A stretch of 39,475 nucleotides of DNA, from positions 1 to 39,475 of the forward strand of contig JAGWYJ010000030.1 of assembly GCA_018969425.1 (NCBI GenBank). The letters are read 5' to 3'. Each line of letters starts with the position of its first letter. Position 1 is the stretch's first letter. The DNA is from Alphaproteobacteria bacterium. Its GTDB lineage: Bacteria > Pseudomonadota > Alphaproteobacteria > Caulobacterales > Hyphomonadaceae. The translations under genes and the position numbers were made by a program. The notes beneath the pieces are model-generated. The model was given only the letters and a program-made list of their open reading frames with translations. It searched no databases and was not told the origin of the DNA. This document shows positions 1 to 7,930 of this stretch, piece by piece.

Positions 1-397
1 GTCAGGGCTGTGCGCCGGAGCAACGACTGGGGGGTCGTCATCATGCATCGGCCCATTCCTCTTCGACTGTGTCACCCGACAGGCTGCCGTCAGGCTAGCC
101 CGCCCCTGATGATCGTGACCAGCCCCAGCTCGCAGGGGCCCGATTCGTTTTCTCTGACTTCAGGCCTCGGGTCCGAGCCCCCGCTCCGGCGATCGTCCGG
201 CCGTTGATCGATGGCGGACGGGGGGTGACAGCCCGAGAGGCCCTGACCCGGACGTCAGTCGCTACGTCATACACCCATTCGGGGTATGGGGTTTTAGTTT
301 CCCTTCGGTCACGGTTTCGTTACGCTAACAGCAGGGGTCTGGGTTCCGGGGGGGACGCACCAATGCAGGACGACGCTACGCTCAGGCGAGCAGCCAC
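1..397. other. Intergenic leader upstream of the LuxR-type regulator
   Basis: I find no convincing gene in this stretch; the short open frames lack a plausible ribosome binding site and recognisable protein character. The only clear structure is an imperfect palindrome at 268-288, listed separately. It probably holds the promoter of the regulator that starts at 398. A gene ending just before the window cannot be excluded. Confidence 0.5.
268..288. promoter_or_regulatory. Imperfect palindrome upstream of LuxR-type gene
   Basis: The outer arms CATAC and GTATG and inner arms CCC and GGG surround the loop ATTC, with one bulged A. A T-rich stretch (TTTTAGTTT) begins at 292. The element lies about 110 bp before the regulator's start codon. 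It could be an operator, for example for autoregulation, or a weak terminator of a transcript entering from the left. The sequence alone does not decide between these. Confidence 0.35.
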
Positions 398-1513
398 GTG
401 ACTCCAATCGCCGCAGCTCAATTGATTCTCGACGAAGCCGTCTTCGAACCGGAAACCCTTCCAGACGCCTTCGCGAAGGCCGGTCGCGAACTCGGCTTCG
501 ACCATTTCTGTCTGGTTCACGCCAACCTTGAAGATCCCACTTTCATCGGGGCGGACAGTGCGTTGGTCTTTCTCAATGAATACGCGAAGGATGGCTGGCT
601 CGCTGGAGACTACCGGGCTAATTTCGTCAATCAGGTTCCCAACGGAACCCTCTTCAGCGACGAGACGATGACAGATGCGGAGGGCCGCAAGGCGACCGCA
701 ATCTATAATGAGCTCTACGTGAAGCATGGGATCGAATCCTTCGCCGGATGGCGCCATTCGATTTCCGACCAGACGTGGATCTTCTCACTCGCCCGCTCTG
801 CGGACAAAGGCCCCATAACCAACGTGGAGATGGAGACGCTTGGTCGGTTTCGTTCCATCGCCAATCGGACGGCGCGACTGGCCTACACGCTTCGTCAGGC
901 CCGTCTGGACGGCGCGCTTGAAGGCCTCGCGCTGAAGGGCAGCGCAGCAATCCTTCTCAGCGTCACCGGCCGCGTCATGGCCGCTACGCCCGCGGCGGAG
1001 AGACTGTTCGATGCGGAATTCAACGTGCGGCAGTCCATGCTCTGGGCGAACCATCCCAACAGCCGCTCCGCCCTCGCTGCGCTTGCGGTCCCCGCCCGAA
1101 ACGGCGCCCTGACGCCTGGCTCGTCATCCATCGTCATTCATCGCCGATCGCCGCGGCGTCCGCTGCTGGCGACCCCCCATCCGGTACGGGGGCTGGGGCT
1201 TGACGCCCTGACAGGCGCGCAAACGCTTCTTATCGTCACGTCGGTTGACGACGATGCGCATTCCGGACCGGTCACGAACGGGCTCAAGCTCCTGTTCAAT
1301 CTCTCGCCAGCGGAAAGCGAGATTGCAGGTCTCCTTGCCAATGGCCTCACTCTTCAGGACATCGCCGATGCGCGAGGGGTCGGACGGGAGACGGTCAGGG
1401 CCCAGATCAAGCGGGTCTTCGACAAACTCGATGTCCGGCGCCAGTCTGACGTGGTGCGTATTGTGGAAAGACTGAGACTGCCTGCAGCCGCGCCGGAGAC
1501 AGACGTTCCCTGA
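398..1513 (+). CDS. LuxR-family helix-turn-helix transcriptional regulator
   Basis: The last 70 or so of 371 residues form a LuxR/GerE-type DNA-binding domain: a LSPAESEIAGLLANG stretch, then LQDIADARGVGRETVRAQIK, typical of the helix-turn-helix. The N-terminal half (about residues 15-170) looks like a GAF-like or autoinducer-binding-like sensory fold (ELGFDHFCLVHAN). A middle segment (about 180-270) resembles a PAS-like domain (SAAILLSVTGRVMAATPAAERLF). The start is GTG; no strong Shine-Dalgarno is visible, so it is provisional. No LuxI-type synthase is present, so the ligand, if any, is unknown. It converges on the molybdenum hydroxylase genes and stands alone, so its targets cannot be read from context. 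Confidence 0.8.
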   Translation: MTPIAAAQLILDEAVFEPETLPDAFAKAGRELGFDHFCLVHANLEDPTFIGADSALVFLNEYAKDGWLAGDYRANFVNQVPNGTLFSDETMTDAEGRKATAIYNELYVKHGIESFAGWRHSISDQTWIFSLARSADKGPITNVEMETLGRFRSIANRTARLAYTLRQARLDGALEGLALKGSAAILLSVTGRVMAATPAAERLFDAEFNVRQSMLWANHPNSRSALAALAVPARNGALTPGSSSIVIHRRSPRRPLLATPHPVRGLGLDALTGAQTLLIVTSVDDDAHSGPVTNGLKLLFNLSPAESEIAGLLANGLTLQDIADARGVGRETVRAQIKRVFDKLDVRRQSDVVRIVERLRLPAAAPETDVP

Positions 1514-1603
1514 TCCGCAGCCACACACAGCCCTCGGCTCTCCAGCGGACACAACGCGTCATCAAATAAGTGCGCCGAGACGGCTGGCGTCAGGATAAAA
1601 AGA

Positions 1604-1630
1604 GAGCGCCGAGCCATTGGCCCGGCGCTC
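1604..1630 (-). terminator. Hairpin terminator after the molybdenum hydroxylase operon
   Basis: GAGCGCCG pairs with CGGCGCTC, with an inner GCC/GGC pairing around ATT. Read on the minus strand, the hairpin follows the stop codon at 1658 by about 27 bp and is followed by a CTTTTTAT tract, as expected of an intrinsic terminator for the minus-strand genes. Confidence 0.7.
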
Positions 1631-1657
1631 CATTCTGGTCCCGCTCAGACGACATCT

Positions 1658-3925
1658 TCAGCCGCGAAGGGCCTGCAGGACATCGTTGGGGCGGATCGGT
1701 ATGTGACGCAGGCGCGCACCGACCGCAGCAAAGATAGCGTTTCCGATCGCCGGCCCAACCACTGTCGTCGCCGGCTCTCCAAGCCCCACAGGCGCTTCCG
1801 GACTCTCGATAAAGGAGACGTCCATCACCGGCGTGTCGGCCAGACGAAGCGGGGTGTAGGCGCCGAGGTTTCTCTCCCGCACCTGACCCGCCTCGAACGC
1901 CGCGCCCTCATGGAGCGCCATAGAGAGCCCCCAGAGAGCCGCGCCCTCCGTCTGCGCCTTAGCTCCGTCCGGGTCGATAATGGCCCCGGCATCCGTCACA
2001 AGGGTCAGCTTCTCGACCTTCACCTGACCTGAACTGCGATCCACGCTGACGCGTGCTGCGCACGCGACCCAGGTCGGCATATTCCGCTCCTGGCCAAAGC
2101 TGGTGGCGAGGCCAAGCCCGGTGTTCGGCGGGAGCGCGCCGCCCCAGCCCGCCTTCTCCGCAGCCTGACGGACAACAGCCGCCTGACGAAGCGCGCCGCC
2201 GACTGAATTCGGAGACGATCCCGCATTGCGCCCCTCCCCCGTCAGCATTTTCAGACGGAATGCGACCGGGTCCAGCCCAAGTTTGTGAGCGGCTTCATCG
2301 AGAAAGCTCTCAAGCGCCCAGTTGGTCCACCCGGGCCCAACAGAGCGAAGCCAGCCAGGGCGGAAGACGGTGTTGGCGAGATCATTATTGATCGCCCGAA
2401 CCTTCTGCACGCCGACCTGATACCAGTGATCTGCGCCCGAAATGGCGAAGGGATCGTACGGAACATCGCCCAACCCCTTGGGCATGAAGAACGGCGCCAT
2501 GGCGAGAGTGGGCCAACCGGCGGCCGCGTGGTGCTCCATCGCCGTGACCTCGCCTTTCGCGTCGAACGCCATCCGAAGCTTCTGAACTGAGGGCGAACGA
2601 GGGGAGTCAAAGCGCGCGTCATCCTCTCGGGACAGGATCATCTTGACCGGCTTGCCCAGGGCCTTCGCCGCCAGCGCGGCAGGAACGGCGTAGTCTCCAT
2701 TCAACCGTCGGCCAAAGCCGCCGCCCACCCGGTAGGTGCGAAGGACAATGGACGTCTCGGGTCGATCCAGAGCCTGCGCCAGGGTCGGCAGGATAAGGCT
2801 CTGCCACTGATTCCCGGTATGGATCTCAAAGACGCCATCCTTCTCAAACGCCAGAGCGTTCACGGGCTCAAGCTGGAAGTGAAGGACGGTCGAGGTGGTG
2901 TAGGTCGCCTCAAGCGTCGAGCGTGCAGCCCGAAACGCCGCCTGCGCATCCCCGCCTCCCGTATCGAGCACAGCGCCCGCATCCGCCTTCGAGATCAGCT
3001 CAGACGCGCGCTTCTGAAGGTCCGCCTCCGAAACATCCGCCCCAGGTCCCGGCGTCCACTCCACCTTTACAAGTCCTGCCGCCTTGATCGCGGCCGGATA
3101 GGTCTCAGCGATGACCATCACCCAGCCCGGAACAGTCCCGGACGGATCCTCCAGCGTCAGAGACTGAAGATAGCCCGACACCGCCTTCGCCGCACTGTCG
3201 TCCACGGCCACAACTTTCGAACCGTAACGGGTCGGGGGAAGCAAAGGACGGGCATAAACCATGCCCTCGACCTTCGCATCGATCCCATAGACCGCAGCCC
3301 CGGTCGTCTTCTCGGCGACGTCCAGAGCGGCCACGGGCTTGCCGATCAGCCGACGCTCCTCAACCGGCTTAAGCGGCAGCGCCGTAAGCTCTTCGGGGGT
3401 GAATACACGCTCCAGAGAACCGCGTTTGAGGATCGACACATAAGAGATCTTTCGGTCTCCCGAGAGGACCTCGCCATTTTCCGCACGACATGAGGATGCA
3501 TCCACCCCAAGGATCTTCGCTCCCGCCTCGATCAGCGCGATGCGGCCAGCTGCGCCGGCCTGAGAATACAGGGGATAGCTCTGCCAAACCGACCAGCTTC
3601 CGCCGGTGACCATGAGCCCCCACTTCGGATCGGTGTCGACATGATTGATGCGCACCGTCTCCCAGGGGGTCTCAAGCTCATCCGCCAGAATGCGGGCGAT
3701 AGCCGTGCCCACATGCTGACCCATTTCCGCGCGAATGATGTTGACGGTGACGATCCCATCCGGGGCCATAGAAAACCACTGGGTGGGTTCGAACGCCTTG
3801 ACATCCGCACCCTCGCTGCAGGCGGTCAGAAAACTGAAGGCGAAGCCTGAGCCCGCAGCGGCCACCATGAAACCGCGACGGCTCAGATCGAGACCGCCTG
3901 ACATCCTGTTCACTCGTCCAGACAT
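1658..3925 (-). CDS. Molybdopterin-binding subunit of a xanthine-dehydrogenase-family oxidoreductase (isoquinoline 1-oxidoreductase beta-like)
   Basis: This 755-residue protein is the large catalytic subunit of a molybdenum hydroxylase. The family hydroxylates N-heterocycles or oxidises aldehydes with water as the oxygen donor. A twin-arginine signal (LSRRGFMVAAAGSGFAFSF, residues about 14-32) predicts Tat export in a folded state. Family hallmarks include VGGGFGRR near the middle and VGLGEPATTVVGPAIGNAI near the C terminus; the glutamate of GEPAT is the expected catalytic base. It follows the iron-sulphur subunit with a 1-base gap and has a GGGAGGG ribosome binding site. No cytochrome subunit or MobA/XdhC-like maturation factor is adjacent. 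The two-subunit layout without a FAD subunit matches IorAB-type enzymes, but the substrate is unknown. Confidence 0.87.
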   Translation of the reverse strand: MSGRVNRMSGGLDLSRRGFMVAAAGSGFAFSFLTACSEGADVKAFEPTQWFSMAPDGIVTVNIIRAEMGQHVGTAIARILADELETPWETVRINHVDTDPKWGLMVTGGSWSVWQSYPLYSQAGAAGRIALIEAGAKILGVDASSCRAENGEVLSGDRKISYVSILKRGSLERVFTPEELTALPLKPVEERRLIGKPVAALDVAEKTTGAAVYGIDAKVEGMVYARPLLPPTRYGSKVVAVDDSAAKAVSGYLQSLTLEDPSGTVPGWVMVIAETYPAAIKAAGLVKVEWTPGPGADVSEADLQKRASELISKADAGAVLDTGGGDAQAAFRAARSTLEATYTTSTVLHFQLEPVNALAFEKDGVFEIHTGNQWQSLILPTLAQALDRPETSIVLRTYRVGGGFGRRLNGDYAVPAALAAKALGKPVKMILSREDDARFDSPRSPSVQKLRMAFDAKGEVTAMEHHAAAGWPTLAMAPFFMPKGLGDVPYDPFAISGADHWYQVGVQKVRAINNDLANTVFRPGWLRSVGPGWTNWALESFLDEAAHKLGLDPVAFRLKMLTGEGRNAGSSPNSVGGALRQAAVVRQAAEKAGWGGALPPNTGLGLATSFGQERNMPTWVACAARVSVDRSSGQVKVEKLTLVTDAGAIIDPDGAKAQTEGAALWGLSMALHEGAAFEAGQVRERNLGAYTPLRLADTPVMDVSFIESPEAPVGLGEPATTVVGPAIGNAIFAAVGARLRHIPIRPNDVLQALRG

Positions 3926-3926
3926 C

Positions 3927-4391
3927 TCAGCGCCCTCCCTTCATCACATCGGCCGCCTGCCTGACCGCCGCCCGGATCCGGGCGTAGGTCATGCACCGGC
4001 AGAGATTGCCCGACATCATCGCGTCTATCTGCTCGTCGGTGATCGCAGGATTATCCTTGAGAACCGAAGCCGCCTGCATGATCTGACCCGACTGACAATA
4101 ACCGCACTGCGGAACCTGCAGCTCACGCCACGCCTGCTGGACAGGATGATCTCCCGCCGGATCAAGTCCCTCGATTGTGGTGATCTCCACGCCCTCGAGA
4201 TCGGAAATCGGCGTAATGCACGAACGGATCGCTGCGCCGTCCACATGGACGGTGCAGGCCCCGCACATGCCGATACCGCAGCCGAACTTGGATCCCGTCA
4301 GCCCCGCCTCATCCCGAACGATCCACAGCAGGGGCGTGTCAGGTTCGGCGTTCGTCTCGAGCTCTTTCCCATTGATCTTGAGTTTGATCAT
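3927..4391 (-). CDS. (2Fe-2S)-binding subunit of molybdenum hydroxylase (isoquinoline 1-oxidoreductase alpha-like)
   Basis: This 154-residue electron-transfer subunit carries two [2Fe-2S] clusters. The plant-ferredoxin-like N-terminal domain has GCGIGMCGACTVHVDG, and the four-helix C-terminal domain has CGYCQSGQIM and GNLCRCMTYARI. The frame is open upstream to 4478, but the ATG at 4391 begins the conserved MIKLKINGKE strand and is preceded by AGGAG and GGGAAG, so I chose it. It lacks its own signal and would be co-exported with the Tat-signal-bearing large subunit. The pair forms a two-gene operon. Physiological electron acceptors for this class are usually membrane-bound or cytochrome c-type; none is encoded here. 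Confidence 0.88.
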   Translation of the reverse strand: MIKLKINGKELETNAEPDTPLLWIVRDEAGLTGSKFGCGIGMCGACTVHVDGAAIRSCITPISDLEGVEITTIEGLDPAGDHPVQQAWRELQVPQCGYCQSGQIMQAASVLKDNPAITDEQIDAMMSGNLCRCMTYARIRAAVRQAADVMKGGR

Positions 4392-4698
4392 TCGCTTCCC
4401 ACTCCTCGCAGCCTGCGGCGCGCCGCGCAACGACACGTAACGGAGATCCCGACACCCCGTATCGCCGACAGCGCCCATTCGGCTGAGGACGACCGGACAA
4501 CGTCAACCAGACGCGAATCCTCCTCCTCTCATACGGTCTTGTCCAGACCCTTCTCAGCCGTGCGGCCAAGAATTCCCTCCATCCGGCTCATGGACGCAGC
4601 GGAAAGCCGCACGGTGAGTGCGCCTTCCCGGCGGAGGGGAAAGAGGCTAATCCCCCCAAAGGGAGCCTAACGCCCCCGTCAACGCCGGACGCCCGTTC
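4392..4698. other. Divergent intergenic region between the molybdenum hydroxylase and nucleoside-salvage genes
   Basis: About 300 bp between two divergent operons. It must carry both promoters. I see no clear operator palindrome, FNR-type box, RNA gene or terminator in it. Confidence 0.4.
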
Positions 4699-5637
4699 AT
4701 GGACCCCGTTCCTCTCATCATCGACTGCGATCCCGGCGTCGACGACGCGATCGCGCTCTTCATGGCGTTCGCACGACCCGACATGTTCGATCTGCGCCTG
4801 GTCTCCACCGTGGGCGGAAATGTGGCCGCCGAAACGACAGCGCGAAACGCCTGCATCATTCGGCGCATCGCAGGCCGGCGCGACGTTCCCGTTCATGCGG
4901 GCGCCCGACGTCCCCTCCTCGCGCCGCAGGCCGCCGCGAGCGATTTTCACGGACCCAGCGGCCTCGGGGCCCTCACGATTCCCGACACTCTAGATCCGCT
5001 TGCGTCCGGGCCTGCGGCGCAGGCCCTTGTCGATGCCGTCATGGCCCATCCGCCCGGCGCGGTTCGTCTCGCGGTCACCGGCCCCATGACGAACCTCGCC
5101 CTCGCCCTGCGCCTCGCGCCGGATCTGCCCGCCCGGCTTGGGCCGGTGTGCGTGATGGGGGGCGCCAGACGCGAGGGCGGAAACATCTCCGCCAGCGCCG
5201 AGTTCAACATCTACGCCGATCCCCACGCCGCACAGATCGTCCTCGACGCCGGGATTCGCCCTGTTTTCATCGGTCTCGACGTCACTCATGAGGTGCGCTC
5301 GACCCCCAGACGGCTCGAACGCATCAACGCTATTGCGACGCCTATGGCGCAGGCGGCGAGCCAACTCCTCGCATTCTCCAATCATGTCGAGCAAACGCGC
5401 GTAGGGGGCTCAGCCGCACCGCTTCATGATCCTTGCACTATCGCATGGCTGCTGGCGCCTGAACTCTTTGAGACGCGACCCGCCCACATTGAGGTCGAGA
5501 CCGCCTCCAGACTGACACGCGGCCATACGGCGGTCGAGTTTCGTCTGGGCCCCGAGGTCCCGGAAAACGCCCGCTGGGCGCACGCTGTCGACGCGGACGG
5601 AGTGTTCAATCTGCTCATCGAAAGTCTGCGACGATGA
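4699..5637 (+). CDS. Nucleoside hydrolase (IUNH/Rih family)
   Basis: This 312-residue cytoplasmic enzyme hydrolyses the N-glycosidic bond of ribonucleosides to a free base and ribose. The calcium- and ribose-binding signature IIDCDPGVDDAIAL starts at about residue 7. Further family motifs are GPMTNLALALRL, VCVMGGA, SASAEFNIYADPHAA and, near the C terminus, LHDPCTIAWLL. Length is normal for the family. The stop codon overlaps the ribokinase start (ATGA at 5634-5637), which implies translational coupling and a pathway from nucleoside to ribose to ribose 5-phosphate. Base preference cannot be read from the sequence. Confidence 0.92.
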   Translation: MDPVPLIIDCDPGVDDAIALFMAFARPDMFDLRLVSTVGGNVAAETTARNACIIRRIAGRRDVPVHAGARRPLLAPQAAASDFHGPSGLGALTIPDTLDPLASGPAAQALVDAVMAHPPGAVRLAVTGPMTNLALALRLAPDLPARLGPVCVMGGARREGGNISASAEFNIYADPHAAQIVLDAGIRPVFIGLDVTHEVRSTPRRLERINAIATPMAQAASQLLAFSNHVEQTRVGGSAAPLHDPCTIAWLLAPELFETRPAHIEVETASRLTRGHTAVEFRLGPEVPENARWAHAVDADGVFNLLIESLRR

Positions 5638-6512
5638 AGCCCCTTCAGGTTACGGTTCTGGGATCGGTCAATCTTGACCTCACGGCCGCCGCGCCGAAGC
5701 TCCCGACCCCGGGAGAGACGGTCACCGGCGCCCGGCTGACGCGCCACCCTGGAGGAAAAGGCGCCAACCAGGCCCTTGCGGCGAGGCGGCTCGGCGCCGA
5801 CGTGCAGCTCATTGCGCGTGTCGGCCGTGACGCCATGGCGGAAGAGGCGCTCAGACTTCTTCGCGAGGAGGGGGTCGACCTTTCCGAATGCATGGCCGAC
5901 GAGACAGAACCGACCGGCGTCGCTCTGATCGCTGTAGATCCGTCCGGCGAGAACCAGATCGTCGTCGCCTCCGGGGCCAACGCCGCACTGAGACCTGAAC
6001 ACGTCAAGGGCCTGATCGAAGGCGCTCTCGTCTGTCAGCTGGAAACGCCCGAGGCGACCATCGCGCATGCGGTCAGCCGCGCGCCAGGCTTCGTCTGCCT
6101 CAATCTCGCTCCCGCGCGTCCGATTGCCGAAGCCCTGCTCATGAAGGCGGATCTGATCGTGGTGAACCAGGTGGAAGCCGCCTTCTACGGAGAGGCGCTC
6201 CATCGCAGCGGGGCCCTTGTCGCAATAACGGCAGGCGCTCAGGGAGCCGAACTGTTCCGATCCGGACGGATGTCGGCTCGGGCTGCAGCTCCGAAAATCA
6301 CCGCTGTCGACACAACAGGCGCCGGGGACGCCTTCGTTGCGGCGCTCACCCTCGCCCTGATCGAAGGACGACCCAAAGATCAGGCCCTGTCGTTCGCATG
6401 CGCTGCAGGCGCGCTGGCGGCGACGCGTCGAGGGGCCCAGACATCTCTTCCGACACGGGCTGAACTGATCGCGTTCGAACGCCAGACAGCGTCCGAACCG
6501 TCGTCATCCTAG
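5634..6512 (+). CDS. rbsK: Ribokinase (PfkB family)
   Basis: This 292-residue sugar kinase phosphorylates ribose to ribose 5-phosphate. It has the N-terminal sugar-site motif HPGGKGANQALAARRLG at about residues 37-53 and the C-terminal PfkB signature DTTGAGDAFVAALT, whose second aspartate is the catalytic base. The 4-base overlap with the upstream nucleoside hydrolase explains its source of ribose and supports ribokinase over other PfkB kinases. It ends at 6512, sharing a CTAG with the convergent gene's stop codon, so there is no room for a terminator between them. Confidence 0.88.
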   Translation: MKPLQVTVLGSVNLDLTAAAPKLPTPGETVTGARLTRHPGGKGANQALAARRLGADVQLIARVGRDAMAEEALRLLREEGVDLSECMADETEPTGVALIAVDPSGENQIVVASGANAALRPEHVKGLIEGALVCQLETPEATIAHAVSRAPGFVCLNLAPARPIAEALLMKADLIVVNQVEAAFYGEALHRSGALVAITAGAQGAELFRSGRMSARAAAPKITAVDTTGAGDAFVAALTLALIEGRPKDQALSFACAAGALAATRRGAQTSLPTRAELIAFERQTASEPSSS

Positions 6513-7735
6513 GCCGGATCCTCAACCCGGAAGGTCAGGCCTGCCCGCGCTTCCAGTCTTTCGATAAGGCGAGCCCCAAGGGCGGCCCCAGGCGTCCAGA
6601 CGCCTCCGCGGGTCGAGGCTTGGTCGACATCCCGGGCGAGACACATGGCCGCTTCGGCGATCATTCGGGAGGTTGATCCATAACCGGGATCCTTCCGGCC
6701 GGAGACCGACACACGGAGACGATCCCCCGACGACGTCTCGCCCGCGAACAGAACATCGTAGAAGCCGTTTTCCCGCTGCTCTTTCGATGGTCCCTCACCC
6801 GGCTTCGGAAGAACAAAACGGCGGATCAAAGCCCTCGTGAGGGCCATGGCGAGAAGCGCTGTCTGCACTTTCTCCTGTCGGGCCGCCGCCATCGCGCGTC
6901 GCTTTCCCTTGGGACCGTCGCCGGTCATCACTCGCTCGTCATAAACGAAATCCTGACCGTAAAGGCCTGCGAGCAATGCGTTCGTGCGATGAACGTTCTT
7001 GGTGTTGATGCTCGCCATAATGAACGGAGCCGTCCACGACGACACGACAGGATCGTGGACAGCGCCCTCATCGGCCGGCTGAGACGGACCACGGAACCCA
7101 GGGGCCAGAAGAAACGGATCGGCCAGCCTCTTCATGAGAGAGGAATCCCGGACGGCCGCCTCCAGAGTCGCCAGAAGGCTGGCGGCCGTGCCGCCTGAAA
7201 AGCCGCCCTGCATCTTCCGCACGCGCCCTCTCACTCGGGAACAGGGAGCGCCCAAGCGAGCGATCGCCGTCTGCTGAAGGAAGAGAACGCCCAGATCAAA
7301 GGGAATTGAATCGAAGCCGCAGGAAAAGACGATCCGCGCCCCGGAGGCGCGGGCCGGAGCGTCGAAACGTGCGATCATGTCGGCCATCCATCCCGGTTCG
7401 CCGCAGAGGTCGACATAATCCGTCCCTGCCGCGACACAGGCCTCAACCAGGGGAGCGCCGAAGAGCTGGTAGGGGCCGACCGTCGTCAGAACGACCCTCG
7501 CGCTGGCCGCCATCGCGGCCAATGTCTCAGGCGCGGCTGTGTCAGCCACCACAATATCCGGCTGGGAGGAGACATTCAGCTCACGTCTCAAAGCCTCCAG
7601 ACGGTCGCGACTTCGACCTGCGATCGCCCATTTGACGTCCCCGCCCGGATAGGTCTCCGCCATGTACTCGGCGACCAGGCGGCCAGTGAACCCGGTCGCC
7701 CCATAAACGATCACGTCATAGGCCCGTTCGGTCAT
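6509..7735 (-). CDS. Saccharopine-dehydrogenase-like NAD(P)-binding oxidoreductase
   Basis: This 408-residue protein has an N-terminal Rossmann fold (VIVYGATGFTGRLVAEYM, about residues 6-23). It belongs to the saccharopine dehydrogenase-like family that includes mycobacterial trans-acting enoyl reductases. Typical segments are TVGPYQLFGAPLVEACVAAGTDYVD (read in part) and CGFDSIPFDLGV. The ATG at 7735 is chosen over one four codons upstream because GGAGG sits at ideal spacing and the upstream start would overlap it. The family is loosely characterised; enoyl or lipid-linked reduction is possible, but nothing nearby identifies a substrate. It stands alone and is divergent from the symporter. 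Confidence 0.8.
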   Translation of the reverse strand: MTERAYDVIVYGATGFTGRLVAEYMAETYPGGDVKWAIAGRSRDRLEALRRELNVSSQPDIVVADTAAPETLAAMAASARVVLTTVGPYQLFGAPLVEACVAAGTDYVDLCGEPGWMADMIARFDAPARASGARIVFSCGFDSIPFDLGVLFLQQTAIARLGAPCSRVRGRVRKMQGGFSGGTAASLLATLEAAVRDSSLMKRLADPFLLAPGFRGPSQPADEGAVHDPVVSSWTAPFIMASINTKNVHRTNALLAGLYGQDFVYDERVMTGDGPKGKRRAMAAARQEKVQTALLAMALTRALIRRFVLPKPGEGPSKEQRENGFYDVLFAGETSSGDRLRVSVSGRKDPGYGSTSRMIAEAAMCLARDVDQASTRGGVWTPGAALGARLIERLEARAGLTFRVEDPA

Positions 7736-7855
7736 GCTACCCTCCAACCTGTTGCCGGCACGCCACCTCCCTAGCGCGCATGAGCCGTTGTCCCAATCCC
7801 TGTTCGTTCCATTCCTTCCTCAACAGGCGGATCACGCGCTTTGTCTCACAAGATG

Positions 7856-7891
7856 GCGTTTGGCCCCTGTACGAGGCTGCGTTTGGCCCCT
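7856..7891. repeat. Tandem 13-bp direct repeat upstream of the symporter
   Basis: The 13-mer GCGTTTGGCCCCT occurs exactly twice, at 7856-7868 and 7879-7891, with start-to-start spacing of 23 bp, about two helical turns. It lies 40-75 bp before the symporter start codon. Same-face direct repeats at this position suggest a binding site for a regulator that binds head-to-tail. It could also be a chance duplication. Confidence 0.5.
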
Positions 7892-7930
7892 AGCCTCGGA
7901 CCAAATACAAGACCATCGGGGAGAGCGGCC

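Noticed and set aside
2819-3493. Plus-strand frame antisense to the molybdenum hydroxylase
   Set aside because: It is very Arg-rich, has no domain, and lies wholly within a well-supported minus-strand gene.
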